A model generated the notes under the pieces. That model searched no databases and was not told where the DNA came from. It saw only the letters and a list, made by a program, of their open reading frames with translations. Shown in pieces: positions 1-7,204 of a DNA stretch of 36,587 nt. Origin of the DNA: Chryseobacterium gleum (lineage in GTDB: Bacteria; Bacteroidota; Bacteroidia; UBA10329); assembly GCA_945903645.1 (NCBI GenBank), contig CAMDOM010000037.1:1-36587 (forward strand), in the 5' to 3' direction. Within the stretch, counting starts at the first letter, position 1, and the number at the start of each line of letters is the position of its first letter. Position numbers and translations under genes: made by a program.

Positions 1-341
1 CTGAATACGCTCTCGTCCTCCACCTCGAAGAACGGCTGGAAGTCGTCCTCATAGTACTCAAAATAGGGCGAACTGCGATACGAATCAGCAATACTGCGCC
101 AATGCGTTCTGCGCCAATGCTCGTGCTCGGAGGTGCGAACTTGGTCCATCACCGAGCGATTTCCAGTTTTCTCCTTCGGTACATACAGAATCAATTTTCC
201 GTGCGGATCGGTAATGGTGCATCTGCTCCGAATGGTTTGTTTCACAAAATGTTCTTTGGCCTCCATAGTGGCATCGGTAGCAAGCAGATATGCGAAATAG
301 CTAATGGGCGGAAAATAGGCCGAGGGTAGAATAACGTTCAT
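1..341 (-). CDS. WbqC-family protein, N-terminal part (cut by window edge)
   Basis: This gene runs off the left edge, so only the first 113 codons are visible, with no stop in frame. I translated it by hand: it starts MNVILPSAYFPPISYFAYL and contains HWRRTHWRSIADSYRSSPYF and a run of Asp/Glu/Phe near the window edge. The PSAYFPPISYF start and the W-R-x-I-x-x-x-Y-x-x-S-P-Y-F motif are typical of the WbqC-like family, found in Bacteroidota near envelope or sugar genes; its biochemical role is poorly defined. The ATG at 341 gives the expected WbqC N-terminus. It is divergent from the deiminase gene at 495, so the bases between hold both promoters. The family call is good; the function is not established. 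Confidence 0.8.
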   Translation of the reverse strand, partial: MNVILPSAYFPPISYFAYLLATDATMEAKEHFVKQTIRSRCTITDPHGKLILYVPKEKTGNRSVMDQVRTSEHEHWRRTHWRSIADSYRSSPYFEYYEDDFQPFFEVEDESVF

Positions 342-464
342 GGCGGGCGAAGATAGTGGTTGTAGCTTATGGGGCTAATCACTGAGTACACGGAGGAACA
401 GAGCTTCACGAAGCTCATGGCAACATGCGCCAATCCCGCGACATCTTTCCATCACTTCCTCTCT

Positions 465-472
465 TACATTTG
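465..472 (+). promoter_or_regulatory. Bacteroidota -7 element (TACATTTG) for the deiminase gene
   Basis: TACATTTG is an exact match to the TAnnTTTG -7 consensus of Bacteroidota housekeeping promoters. It lies 22 bases before the ATG at 495, so transcription would begin around 478. No convincing TTG -33 element is seen at the expected distance. The position argues against a longer reading from 369, which would start upstream of the promoter. Confidence 0.5.
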
Positions 473-494
473 GTGCATCACCAACGCCTTGCAC

Positions 495-2219
495 ATGATC
501 CGTTTTGCATCTACCCTACTGCTACTTTCCTTTTTAGCGCCAACTATTAACGCCCAGTTTCTCCCAAAAGGACTGACTGAAGAAGAGCGCACGATGCTGC
601 CGTTGGTGCAGCATTCGGCAGGCAACAGGGATTTCACCACGCCACCTTCTATGCCTGTGCGCACCGCAGCCGAGTGGGAAGAGCTAGACGGGATTTGCAT
701 TCGATGGGAGGGCACGTGGTCGCGGTCCGTGCTGCGAAACATTGCCAAATATGCCAAAGAGCAAACCATGGTCTATATCGTTACCGAAGACCAAAGTGCG
801 GTGGTCAGTCACTTGAACCAATATGGTATCAATCAAACCAACATTGTTTTTGTAGATGAACCTTCCAACAGTATTTGGTTTCGCGATTATGGCCAATGGA
901 ACATTTACGCCAATGATGTGGAAGACCTGATGTGGGTGGACTGGATTTACAACCGACCACGCCCGCTTGACGATGTGCTGCCCTTGGCTTTGGCCAATCT
1001 GCTGAGCATTCCGCTTTATGAAACCACCGTTTCGCCAACCGATTTGGTGAATACTGGCGGCAATTATATGGTGGACGGCTTCGGTACCGCCTTCGCCTCC
1101 GAACTTATTTTGGAAGAAAATGAGACTGGAAATCCTTACGGAGTAAGCACCAAGAACGAAGGGCAGATTAATGGAATTATGGAAGATTACATGGGCATAA
1201 ACCGCTACATCAAAATGAATACACTGCCCTACGATGGCATTCACCACATCGATATGCACATGAAATTACTGGACGAGGAGACCTTGCTCGTGGGGCAATA
1301 CCCAGCTGGAGTGGCCGATGGCCCACAAATAGAGGCCAACCTAAACTATGTGCTCAACAATTTTATGTCGGTATATGGCACGCCCTACAAAGTGATACGC
1401 ATACCGATGCCGCCCGAAAATGGCGACTATCCAAACCAAGGCGCTGCCTACCGCACCTACACCAATTCGGTGTTTGTAAACAAGACCATCCTAGTACCCA
1501 TTTATGAAGAACAGTGGGACACCACAGCTCTTCGCATCTACCGCGAAGCTTTGCCGGGCTATAATGTGGTGGGTATTGACTGCAACGAAATCATCCAAGC
1601 ATCGGGAGCCATCCACTGCATTACGAAAGGTGTGGCCACCAACGACCCCTTACTCATTTCACACCAGCCTCTTGATGACACGCCATTCGTAACAGAGGAT
1701 TATGTGGTGAATGCCCTTGTGCGCCATGCATCGGGCATTGCAAACGCCACACTTTATTGGACCACCGACACCACAGCGGGCTATCAGGCGGTGGCAATGA
1801 CGCTAGCTGATGCTCCGAACCACACATGGACGGGTCTCCTTCCCTATCAGCAGTCAGGGGCAGAAGTGTTTTATTACATCCATGCTGAGTCCAACAGCGG
1901 CAAGCAACAGGTTCGCCCCATCACTGCACCCGATGGATGGTGGAAATTTCGCGTTACAGGTACACCTACAGGATTAACCGATGCCAATAGTGTCCTTTTG
2001 CGTTTGTATCCCAACCCAACAGCGGGCAGCATAACTATTGAAGGTGCTGAAGCGAAAGCATCTATTTCGGTGCACGATAGGACAGGACGCCAATTGGAAA
2101 TCTATCAACTAACACAGCCTCGCCAGCAGTTGAATCTTAGCCATTTGCCAACCGGACTCTATCTTATTCACTACACCAGCGCGTTGGGAACAGCGGTTCG
2201 GAAAGTGCAAATTCAATAA
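495..2219 (+). CDS. Secreted peptidylarginine/agmatine deiminase (PPAD-like) with T9SS tail
   Basis: The 574-residue product belongs to the PAD_porph/agmatine deiminase family (guanidino-group-modifying enzymes), which hydrolyse peptidyl-arginine or agmatine. Visible catalytic-type residues are D131 in WFRDYGQW, H251 and D253 in HHIDMHMK, and nucleophile C375 in SGAIHCITKG. The order is signal peptide (residues 1-20, MIRFASTLLLLSFLAPTINA), catalytic domain (about 40-400), an Ig-like segment (about 410-500), and a T9SS type-A sorting tail starting at LYPNPTAGS. This is the layout of Porphyromonas gingivalis PPAD, and the length is close to it (556 residues from memory). The open frame extends back to 369, but the signal peptide and the -7 element at 465-472 favour the ATG at 495. 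Whether the substrate is peptidyl-arginine or agmatine cannot be told from sequence alone; secretion favours a protein or peptide substrate. Confidence 0.88.
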   Translation: MIRFASTLLLLSFLAPTINAQFLPKGLTEEERTMLPLVQHSAGNRDFTTPPSMPVRTAAEWEELDGICIRWEGTWSRSVLRNIAKYAKEQTMVYIVTEDQSAVVSHLNQYGINQTNIVFVDEPSNSIWFRDYGQWNIYANDVEDLMWVDWIYNRPRPLDDVLPLALANLLSIPLYETTVSPTDLVNTGGNYMVDGFGTAFASELILEENETGNPYGVSTKNEGQINGIMEDYMGINRYIKMNTLPYDGIHHIDMHMKLLDEETLLVGQYPAGVADGPQIEANLNYVLNNFMSVYGTPYKVIRIPMPPENGDYPNQGAAYRTYTNSVFVNKTILVPIYEEQWDTTALRIYREALPGYNVVGIDCNEIIQASGAIHCITKGVATNDPLLISHQPLDDTPFVTEDYVVNALVRHASGIANATLYWTTDTTAGYQAVAMTLADAPNHTWTGLLPYQQSGAEVFYYIHAESNSGKQQVRPITAPDGWWKFRVTGTPTGLTDANSVLLRLYPNPTAGSITIEGAEAKASISVHDRTGRQLEIYQLTQPRQQLNLSHLPTGLYLIHYTSALGTAVRKVQIQ

Positions 2220-2306
2220 GCGAATGTGAGTAATTACGGCAATGTGCGAATGGCGAAAGCGTGAATGTTCATTGCTCTAATTCGCTTATTGGCACATTCG
2301 CTTATT
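2215..2306. repeat. Long-armed inverted repeat between convergent genes
   Basis: A perfect 14-base inverted repeat, AATAAGCGAATGTG (2215-2228) and CACATTCGCTTATT (2293-2306), is separated by 64 bases. The left arm includes the stop codon of the deiminase gene, and the right arm ends one base before the cdaA stop. Inside are further copies of the unit: GCGAATG-like words at 2220 and 2246, and a direct repeat ATTCGCTTATT at 2280-2290 and 2296-2306. It could act as a two-way transcription end or RNA-stabilising stem. There is no T-run, so it is not a classical intrinsic terminator. Confidence 0.6.
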
Positions 2307-2307
2307 C

Positions 2308-3108
2308 TTACTTCCCATCAGTAATAGTAGGTTGCACCATTTCGCGCAGCTGCTTGGGCGAAATGCCATGATGCAACACTCCATCTTTAGCTAGCGTGAT
2401 GCCACCAGTTTGTTCAGAAACCACAATTGCCAAGGCATCCGAAGTTTCGGTAAGGCCCACAGCAGCGCGATGGCGCATGCCAAGGTGAACAGGAAAATCT
2501 TCCTTTTCTGTAACGGGAAGCACAGCCCGCGCTGCCACAATACGATTGCCAACAATAATCACCGCACCATCATGCAAGGGACTGTTTTTGTAGAAAATAG
2601 ATTCCAGCAATTTCTCGCTTACCGCGGCATCTATTTTCTCTCCCGTACCAATGTAAAAATCGAGGTTGCTCATGCGTTTCAGCACAATAATGGCACCCGT
2701 TTGGCTTTGCGCCATGGTAGCGCAGGCGCGCACCAAGGCATCGAGCGTAGGGTTGGTGGCTTTCTCTTCGGCACCAAAAAAACGCAACCATGATAGGGGA
2801 AGTCCAATGCCTTTGAGCACATCGGCTGTGCCAATGGCCAATAGAAACTTACGAATCTCTTGCTGAAACACCACCACCAATGCCAACACTCCCACACCAA
2901 CAAATTGGCCCAAAATAGACTCCAACAACTGCATGTTGAGCACACGAACCAATAGCCAAACCAAGTACAGCGAGAGAATGCCTAAGAAAATGCGCACCGC
3001 CACAGTGCCCCTTATGAGGTGAAACAATTGGTATAGCAGCAACGCTACCACTATAATATCTAAGGCATCGAGCCAGCGAAAGGTGATAAAGAGCACGATT
3101 GGGTGCAT
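2308..3108 (-). CDS. cdaA: Diadenylate cyclase CdaA (c-di-AMP synthase)
   Basis: The 266-residue membrane enzyme condenses two ATP into cyclic-di-AMP, a second messenger for osmotic, potassium and wall homeostasis. Hydrophobic segments fill the first ~90 residues (IIVVALLLYQLFHLIRGTVA onwards), then the DisA_N catalytic domain carries DGA (residues 180-182, in LHDGAVIIVG) and RHR (212-214). FVGVGVLALVVVFQQEIRKF is a hallmark of CdaA proteins. The open frame extends to 3237, but family members begin shortly before the first membrane segment. A -7-like TATGTTTG at 3148-3141 overlaps the alternative ATG at 3147, so I chose the ATG at 3108. The partner usually found beside it in Bacteroidota, folP, is not here; the neighbour is the divergent cco cluster. 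No CdaR-like (YbbR) regulator is visible. Confidence 0.9.
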   Translation of the reverse strand: MHPIVLFITFRWLDALDIIVVALLLYQLFHLIRGTVAVRIFLGILSLYLVWLLVRVLNMQLLESILGQFVGVGVLALVVVFQQEIRKFLLAIGTADVLKGIGLPLSWLRFFGAEEKATNPTLDALVRACATMAQSQTGAIIVLKRMSNLDFYIGTGEKIDAAVSEKLLESIFYKNSPLHDGAVIIVGNRIVAARAVLPVTEKEDFPVHLGMRHRAAVGLTETSDALAIVVSEQTGGITLAKDGVLHHGISPKQLREMVQPTITDGK

Positions 3109-3140
3109 TGCGGGGATTTGAATGGCCAAGCCATGGAGGT

Positions 3141-3148
3141 CAAACATA
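3141..3148 (-). promoter_or_regulatory. Candidate -7 element (TATGTTTG) for cdaA
   Basis: Read on the minus strand, TATGTTTG matches TAnnTTTG exactly. It sits about 33 bases before the chosen ATG at 3108. It overlaps the in-frame ATG at 3147, which would then not be transcribed. No clear -33 element was seen. Confidence 0.4.
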
Positions 3149-3229
3149 CAGGAGAATTCTGAAAAATGGACTACACAATTCTGCAATCCTTGAATGAATA
3201 GGCATCTTGAATTAAAGTATTCGAGGAAT

Positions 3230-3245
3230 ACTGACAATAATCAGT
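3230..3245. promoter_or_regulatory. FNR/CRP-type palindrome upstream of ccoS
   Basis: ACTGACAATAATCAGT is a perfect palindrome in its arms (ACTGA-N6-TCAGT) with the TGA-N6-TCA layout of CRP/FNR-family operators. Against the E. coli FNR box TTGAT-N4-ATCAA it matches 7 of 10 defined bases. It lies about 75 bases before the ccoS ATG, in the divergent cdaA-ccoS spacer. A near -7 element (TTCCTTTG, one mismatch) at 3289-3296 would place the box centre about 64 bases before transcription start. A sister site lies at 24815-24834. Regulation of cbb3 oxidase genes by FNR/ANR proteins is well known in other bacteria; here it is inference. Confidence 0.5.
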
Positions 3246-3319
3246 TTTCTCTCTGACCACAATCACCACTGTGGCTGATGCACCCACATTCCTTTGGCGC
3301 ATCAAAACCCAGTAAAGCA

Positions 3320-3547
3320 ATGAGTGCTCTCTTTCTTCTCATCGGTGTCAGTTTGGTTTTTGCCTTTGGTTTTTTGGGAGCATTTCTATGGGCCATGAAC
3401 GACCGCCAGTTTGAAGACGACCATACTCCAGCAGTTCGCATGCTGTTTGATGATAAAATGGTTGTGACCAAAGCCAATCCTCCAATTCAAAATAGTACTT
3501 CAAAAACCATAGTTGAACCAACCGATTCAGCTATCAAAACGCAATAA
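3320..3547 (+). CDS. ccoS: cbb3 oxidase assembly protein CcoS
   Basis: The 75-residue single-pass membrane protein is needed for cofactor insertion (CuB/heme b) into cbb3 oxidase in studied organisms. The start MSALFLLIGVSLVFAFGFLG is one membrane segment, followed by the CcoS signature WAMNDRQFEDDHTPAVRMLF. The tail (about residues 47-75) is Ser/Thr/Pro-rich and not conserved. The open frame extends upstream to 3278, but family members start at MSxxxLLIG, so the ATG at 3320 is preferred. It is the first gene of the cco cluster, 28 bases before ccoNO. The copper ATPase gene ccoI, which often precedes ccoS, is not present upstream. Confidence 0.92.
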   Translation: MSALFLLIGVSLVFAFGFLGAFLWAMNDRQFEDDHTPAVRMLFDDKMVVTKANPPIQNSTSKTIVEPTDSAIKTQ

Positions 3548-3575
3548 ACACGAACCAATCATCAATACCTAATCC

Positions 3576-5684
3576 ATGCAAAAGGAAAGTTTCAACTACG
3601 ACAACGGCATAGTGCGCAAGTTCGCCATAGCCACTATGGTATGGGGCGCGGTGGGCATGCTGGTGGGGCTTATAGCCGCACTGCAAATGACCTCGCCTAT
3701 GTTCAATTTTCTCACCGAATACATTACGTTCGGAAGAATTAGACCACTGCACACCAACGCGGTGATTTTCGCATTTGTGGGAAATGGCATTTTTATGGGC
3801 GTTCACTATTCACTACAACGGCTGCTAAAAACGCGGATGTGGAGCGATAAGCTGAGCAACATCAACTTTTGGGGTTGGCAGCTCATTATCCTTTCGGCAG
3901 TTCTAACGCTTCCGTTTGGCATCACTACCAGCAAGGAATATGCAGAGCTAGAATGGCCTATTGATATTGCCATTGCCCTTATTTGGGTGGTATGGGGTAT
4001 AAATATGTTTATGACCATTTTTAACCGCAGAGAACGGCACTTGTATGTAGCCATTTGGTTTTACATCGGCACGTTTGTAACTGTGGCCATGCTGCATATT
4101 TTCAACTCGTTCGAGTTGCCAATAAGCTTTCTTAAAAGCTATTCTGGCTATGCAGGCGTTCAAGATGCGTTGGTGCAATGGTGGTATGGCCATAATGCAG
4201 TGGCGTTTTTCTTAACCACACCGTATTTGGGTTTGATGTACTATTTCATTCCTAAGGCGGCCAACCGCCCTGTGTATTCTTATCGTCTGTCTGTAATTCA
4301 CTTTTGGGCTTTAATTTTCCTTTACATCTGGGCTGGACCGCACCATTTACTATATACCGCCCTACCCGATTGGGCGCAATCGCTCGGCACAGCTTTTAGC
4401 ATAATGCTGTTGGCTCCATCTTGGGGAGGTATGCTCAATGGCTTACTCACCTTGCGCGGTGCTTGGGACAGAGTTCGCGAAGATGCCACCCTTAAATTCA
4501 TGGTGGTAGCTGTTACAGCTTATGGAATGTCAACATTTGAAGGCCCAATGCTTTCGCTCAAAAACGTGAATGCCATTAGCCACTACACTGACTGGACCGT
4601 TGCTCACGTGCACATTGGAGCCTTGGGTTGGAATGGATTTTTAACCTTCGGAATGCTCTACTGGTTATTCCCACGCATGTGGAATACCAAACTTCACTCT
4701 TCAGGCTTGGCCAATACTCACTTCTGGTTGGGCACTATGGGCATTCTGTTCTACGCCTTGCCGATGTATTGGGCTGGATTTACCCAAAGCTTAATGTGGA
4801 AAGAATTTACTGCTGAGGGTTACCTTGCTTATCCTAACTTCTTGGAAACTGTAACGCAACTTAAACCATTGTATGCCTTGCGAGCCTTTGGAGGTTTGCT
4901 TTACCTTACTGGTGTGTTTGTAATGATTTACAACCTCATTAAAACTGCAAAAAGTGGTGTGTTTCAAGCCAACGAACCAGCGGAAGCTGCTCCATTGGAG
5001 AAAAACATCAGCATAAAAGGAGAAAGCTGGCACCGCACTATGGAGCGCAGACCTATTCAAATGTTGGTATTCAGCCTTGTGGCTGTGAGCATTGGCGGGC
5101 TTATCGAGATTGTGCCTACCATGCTTATCGAGAGCAATATCCCAACCATTTCGGCTGTGAAACCCTACACTCCATTGGAATTGGAAGGTCGTGATGTGTA
5201 TATCAAAGAAGGCTGCAACAACTGCCATTCGCAAATGATTCGACCATTCCGCTCCGAAACCGAACGCTATGGCGAATACAGCAAAGCGGGTGAATTTGTG
5301 TACGACCATCCTCACTTGTGGGGTTCGAAACGAACCGGTCCAGATTTGCACCGTATTGGCGGCAAATTCAGTGATAGCTGGCACTACAATCACATGTACG
5401 ACCCAGGAAGCATATCACCCGGAACCATTATGCCAAGCTACCCATGGCTGATAGACAAAATGGTGGACAGCGCCATGACGCCTAAGAAGATAAACGCCAT
5501 GCGCAGTTTAGGAGTTCCTTATGCCGAAGGTTATGAAAACCAAGCTGTGGCCGATATGCAAACGCAGGCCAATGCAATAGCTGCTAAACTAAAAACGGAG
5601 GGGATTGAAGTGATACCCGAAACCGAAATGGTGGCGCTTATTGCCTATCTGCAACGCTTAGGCACTGACATTAAAACGAAATAA
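3576..5684 (+). CDS. ccoNO: cbb3-type cytochrome c oxidase, fused subunits I and II (CcoN-CcoO)
   Basis: The 702-residue protein is the catalytic core of a high-affinity terminal oxidase reducing O2 to water. The CcoN part (about 1-480) shows heme and copper ligands: H59 (RPLHTNAVIF, low-spin heme b), H206 (WWYGHNAVAFF, CuB), H256-H257 (AGPHHLLY, CuB), and H344 and H346 (VAHVHIGALG, the two hemes b). The CcoO part follows after a linker near 480-510: a membrane anchor (about 513-535) and a c-type cytochrome domain with CNNCH (547-551) and likely Met ligand M619 (GTIMPSY). N-O fusion is the usual arrangement in Bacteroidota, unlike the separate genes of Proteobacteria. It lies 28 bases after ccoS and 56 before ccoQ, probably in one transcript. 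Confidence 0.97.
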   Translation: MQKESFNYDNGIVRKFAIATMVWGAVGMLVGLIAALQMTSPMFNFLTEYITFGRIRPLHTNAVIFAFVGNGIFMGVHYSLQRLLKTRMWSDKLSNINFWGWQLIILSAVLTLPFGITTSKEYAELEWPIDIAIALIWVVWGINMFMTIFNRRERHLYVAIWFYIGTFVTVAMLHIFNSFELPISFLKSYSGYAGVQDALVQWWYGHNAVAFFLTTPYLGLMYYFIPKAANRPVYSYRLSVIHFWALIFLYIWAGPHHLLYTALPDWAQSLGTAFSIMLLAPSWGGMLNGLLTLRGAWDRVREDATLKFMVVAVTAYGMSTFEGPMLSLKNVNAISHYTDWTVAHVHIGALGWNGFLTFGMLYWLFPRMWNTKLHSSGLANTHFWLGTMGILFYALPMYWAGFTQSLMWKEFTAEGYLAYPNFLETVTQLKPLYALRAFGGLLYLTGVFVMIYNLIKTAKSGVFQANEPAEAAPLEKNISIKGESWHRTMERRPIQMLVFSLVAVSIGGLIEIVPTMLIESNIPTISAVKPYTPLELEGRDVYIKEGCNNCHSQMIRPFRSETERYGEYSKAGEFVYDHPHLWGSKRTGPDLHRIGGKFSDSWHYNHMYDPGSISPGTIMPSYPWLIDKMVDSAMTPKKINAMRSLGVPYAEGYENQAVADMQTQANAIAAKLKTEGIEVIPETEMVALIAYLQRLGTDIKTK

Positions 5685-5740
5685 CCCTTTTGGGCAATTC
5701 AACACAAATCATTTAATCCACCCTTGAACTTATACTAGCC

Positions 5741-5935
5741 ATGCTCAAGTTTGTAAAGCATCACATGGAAACCATAAGCGGTATAGAGATATACCCTATT
5801 ATATCCTTCCTCATATTCTTCGCCATGTTTATCGGAGTTACTGCCTATGTTATTTGGCAGCGCAAATCGCACTTCGACCACATGGGAATGCTACCTATGG
5901 AAGATGGACAACTTACTAACCCTTCTAAAAACTAA
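5741..5935 (+). CDS. ccoQ: CcoQ-like cbb3 oxidase small subunit
   Basis: This 64-residue single-pass protein stabilises the oxidase complex in other species. It begins MLKFVKHHMETISGIEIYP, which matches CcoQ-like proteins of Bacteroidota; the membrane segment IISFLIFFAMFIGVTAYVIW spans about residues 20-39, and a short cytoplasmic tail ends LPMEDGQLTNPSKN. The position between ccoNO and ccoP supports the call. A second in-frame ATG at 5765 is possible but would lose the conserved KFVKHHM start. It ends four bases before the ccoP ATG. Confidence 0.85.
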   Translation: MLKFVKHHMETISGIEIYPIISFLIFFAMFIGVTAYVIWQRKSHFDHMGMLPMEDGQLTNPSKN

Positions 5936-5939
5936 ACCG

Positions 5940-7151
5940 ATGACAAGCGCCTTTAAAAATCGAATGGCCGCCTTGATGCTAGCTATAATGGCATCTCCAG
6001 TTGTGGCCTTAGCTCAAGAAGAGGGCCCCACTCCTCCTTGGAAGAACGTGGTAAGTGCCGATGACACGTTCATATTTTATGTGTTGGCAGCCTTTGCAGT
6101 GCTTCTACTCATTCTTATTTGGGTAGTATCTGGAGTTACCAAAGGACTAACCTCCGATAGCACTATTTGGAAAAACAAATGGAACGCAAATGCCGTGATT
6201 GGACTAGTAGCACTGGGCAGTTTGTTCTCGTTTCCAAGCGCTGCAATGGCCGCTGGCGAAACCGCTGCGGTAGCTACTCCATTGTTCGAAATGTCGGACG
6301 GGCTGTTTTGGATTATGCTTTTCCTCAACATGTTCTTGGCAGGCATTCTATTCTTGATGCTCTACAATTTGAATTTGCTCATCCAAGCGTTGCGTCCAGC
6401 ATCGGAAGTGCAAGAGGCTACCATTTTCGAAAAACTAGAGAAAGTGCTTACCGCTTCGGTGCCAATAGAACGTGAAGCCGATATTATGACCGACCACAGC
6501 TATGACGGCATTCGCGAGTTGGACAATCGCCTTCCACCTTGGTGGGTGTATATGTTTTACGCCACTATTTTCTTTGCTGTGGTGTATCTCTATCACTTTC
6601 AAGTAAGCCCAATTCCAGGGTTGGATAAGCTAATTTTGCTTGGCCCAGTTGAAAAAGGAACCCAAATTGATCAATACAATTTGGCCATGTCCGAAGCGGA
6701 CAGTGCCAAAGCCCAATTCTTAGCCACATCGGCCAATGCTGTAGACGAAAACAGCGTAACGTACCTTACTGATGCTGCTAGCTTAGCTAAAGGTGCCGAA
6801 ACGTTTAAAAGCCTATGTATTGCGTGCCATTCGGCAAACGGTGCTGGCGCGCCAAACTCAGTTGGACCAAACCTTACGGATGAGTTTTGGATACATGGAG
6901 GCGGCATCAAAAACATCTTCAAAACCATCAAATACGGTGTTCCAGAAAAAGGCATGATTTCGTGGGAGGCACAGCTTAGCCCCTCACAAATGCAACAAGT
7001 GGGCAGCTGGATTTGGTCGCTTCAAGACTCTGCCCCTGCAGGTGGCAAAGAACCTCAAGGCGATAAATGGGTGGATGCTGCAATTGCTCCTTCTGTTTCC
7101 GATAGCGCTTCAGTGGCAACAGATAATACTGCAGTGGCCGTGAGTAAGTAA
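5940..7151 (+). CDS. ccoP: cbb3 oxidase subunit III (CcoP), single-heme, extended N-terminus
   Basis: This membrane-anchored cytochrome c delivers electrons to the CcoNO core. The 403-residue product has a signal-like or membrane start (about 10-26), more hydrophobic segments (about 44-64, 85-100, 121-146), then the FixP_N signature DHSYDGIRELDNRLPPWWVY (about 185-204) with its membrane helix to about 219. A soluble cytochrome c domain follows with CIACH (293-297) and likely Met ligand M339 (KGMISWE). Only one CxxCH is present, whereas proteobacterial CcoP has two. The open frame extends to 5847, overlapping ccoQ in another frame; the ATG at 5940 gives a sensible N-terminus and a 4-base gap. 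The Ala/Ser/Asp-rich tail (after about 370) is low complexity. Confidence 0.93.
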   Translation: MTSAFKNRMAALMLAIMASPVVALAQEEGPTPPWKNVVSADDTFIFYVLAAFAVLLLILIWVVSGVTKGLTSDSTIWKNKWNANAVIGLVALGSLFSFPSAAMAAGETAAVATPLFEMSDGLFWIMLFLNMFLAGILFLMLYNLNLLIQALRPASEVQEATIFEKLEKVLTASVPIEREADIMTDHSYDGIRELDNRLPPWWVYMFYATIFFAVVYLYHFQVSPIPGLDKLILLGPVEKGTQIDQYNLAMSEADSAKAQFLATSANAVDENSVTYLTDAASLAKGAETFKSLCIACHSANGAGAPNSVGPNLTDEFWIHGGGIKNIFKTIKYGVPEKGMISWEAQLSPSQMQQVGSWIWSLQDSAPAGGKEPQGDKWVDAAIAPSVSDSASVATDNTAVAVSK

Positions 7152-7204
7152 AACCAAACCTATTATCGAGCTCATTAACTCAAAATCCCTTTAATGCCAA
7201 TTAA

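Noticed and set aside
369-494. N-terminal extension of the deiminase from an ATG at 369
   Set aside because: It would place 42 non-conserved residues before a clear signal peptide, and a -7 promoter element lies inside it.
684-1259. A 191-codon minus-strand open frame inside the deiminase gene
   Set aside because: It is antisense to clear catalytic motifs, has no recognisable domain, and its composition is a mirror of the real gene.
3241-3319. Possible remnant of a ccoI copper ATPase gene before ccoS
   Set aside because: All three frames were read; each has a stop within a few codons and no ATPase motif.
4791-5393. A 200-codon minus-strand open frame inside ccoNO
   Set aside because: It lies opposite the heme-binding and membrane regions of CcoNO and resembles no family; it is a shadow frame.
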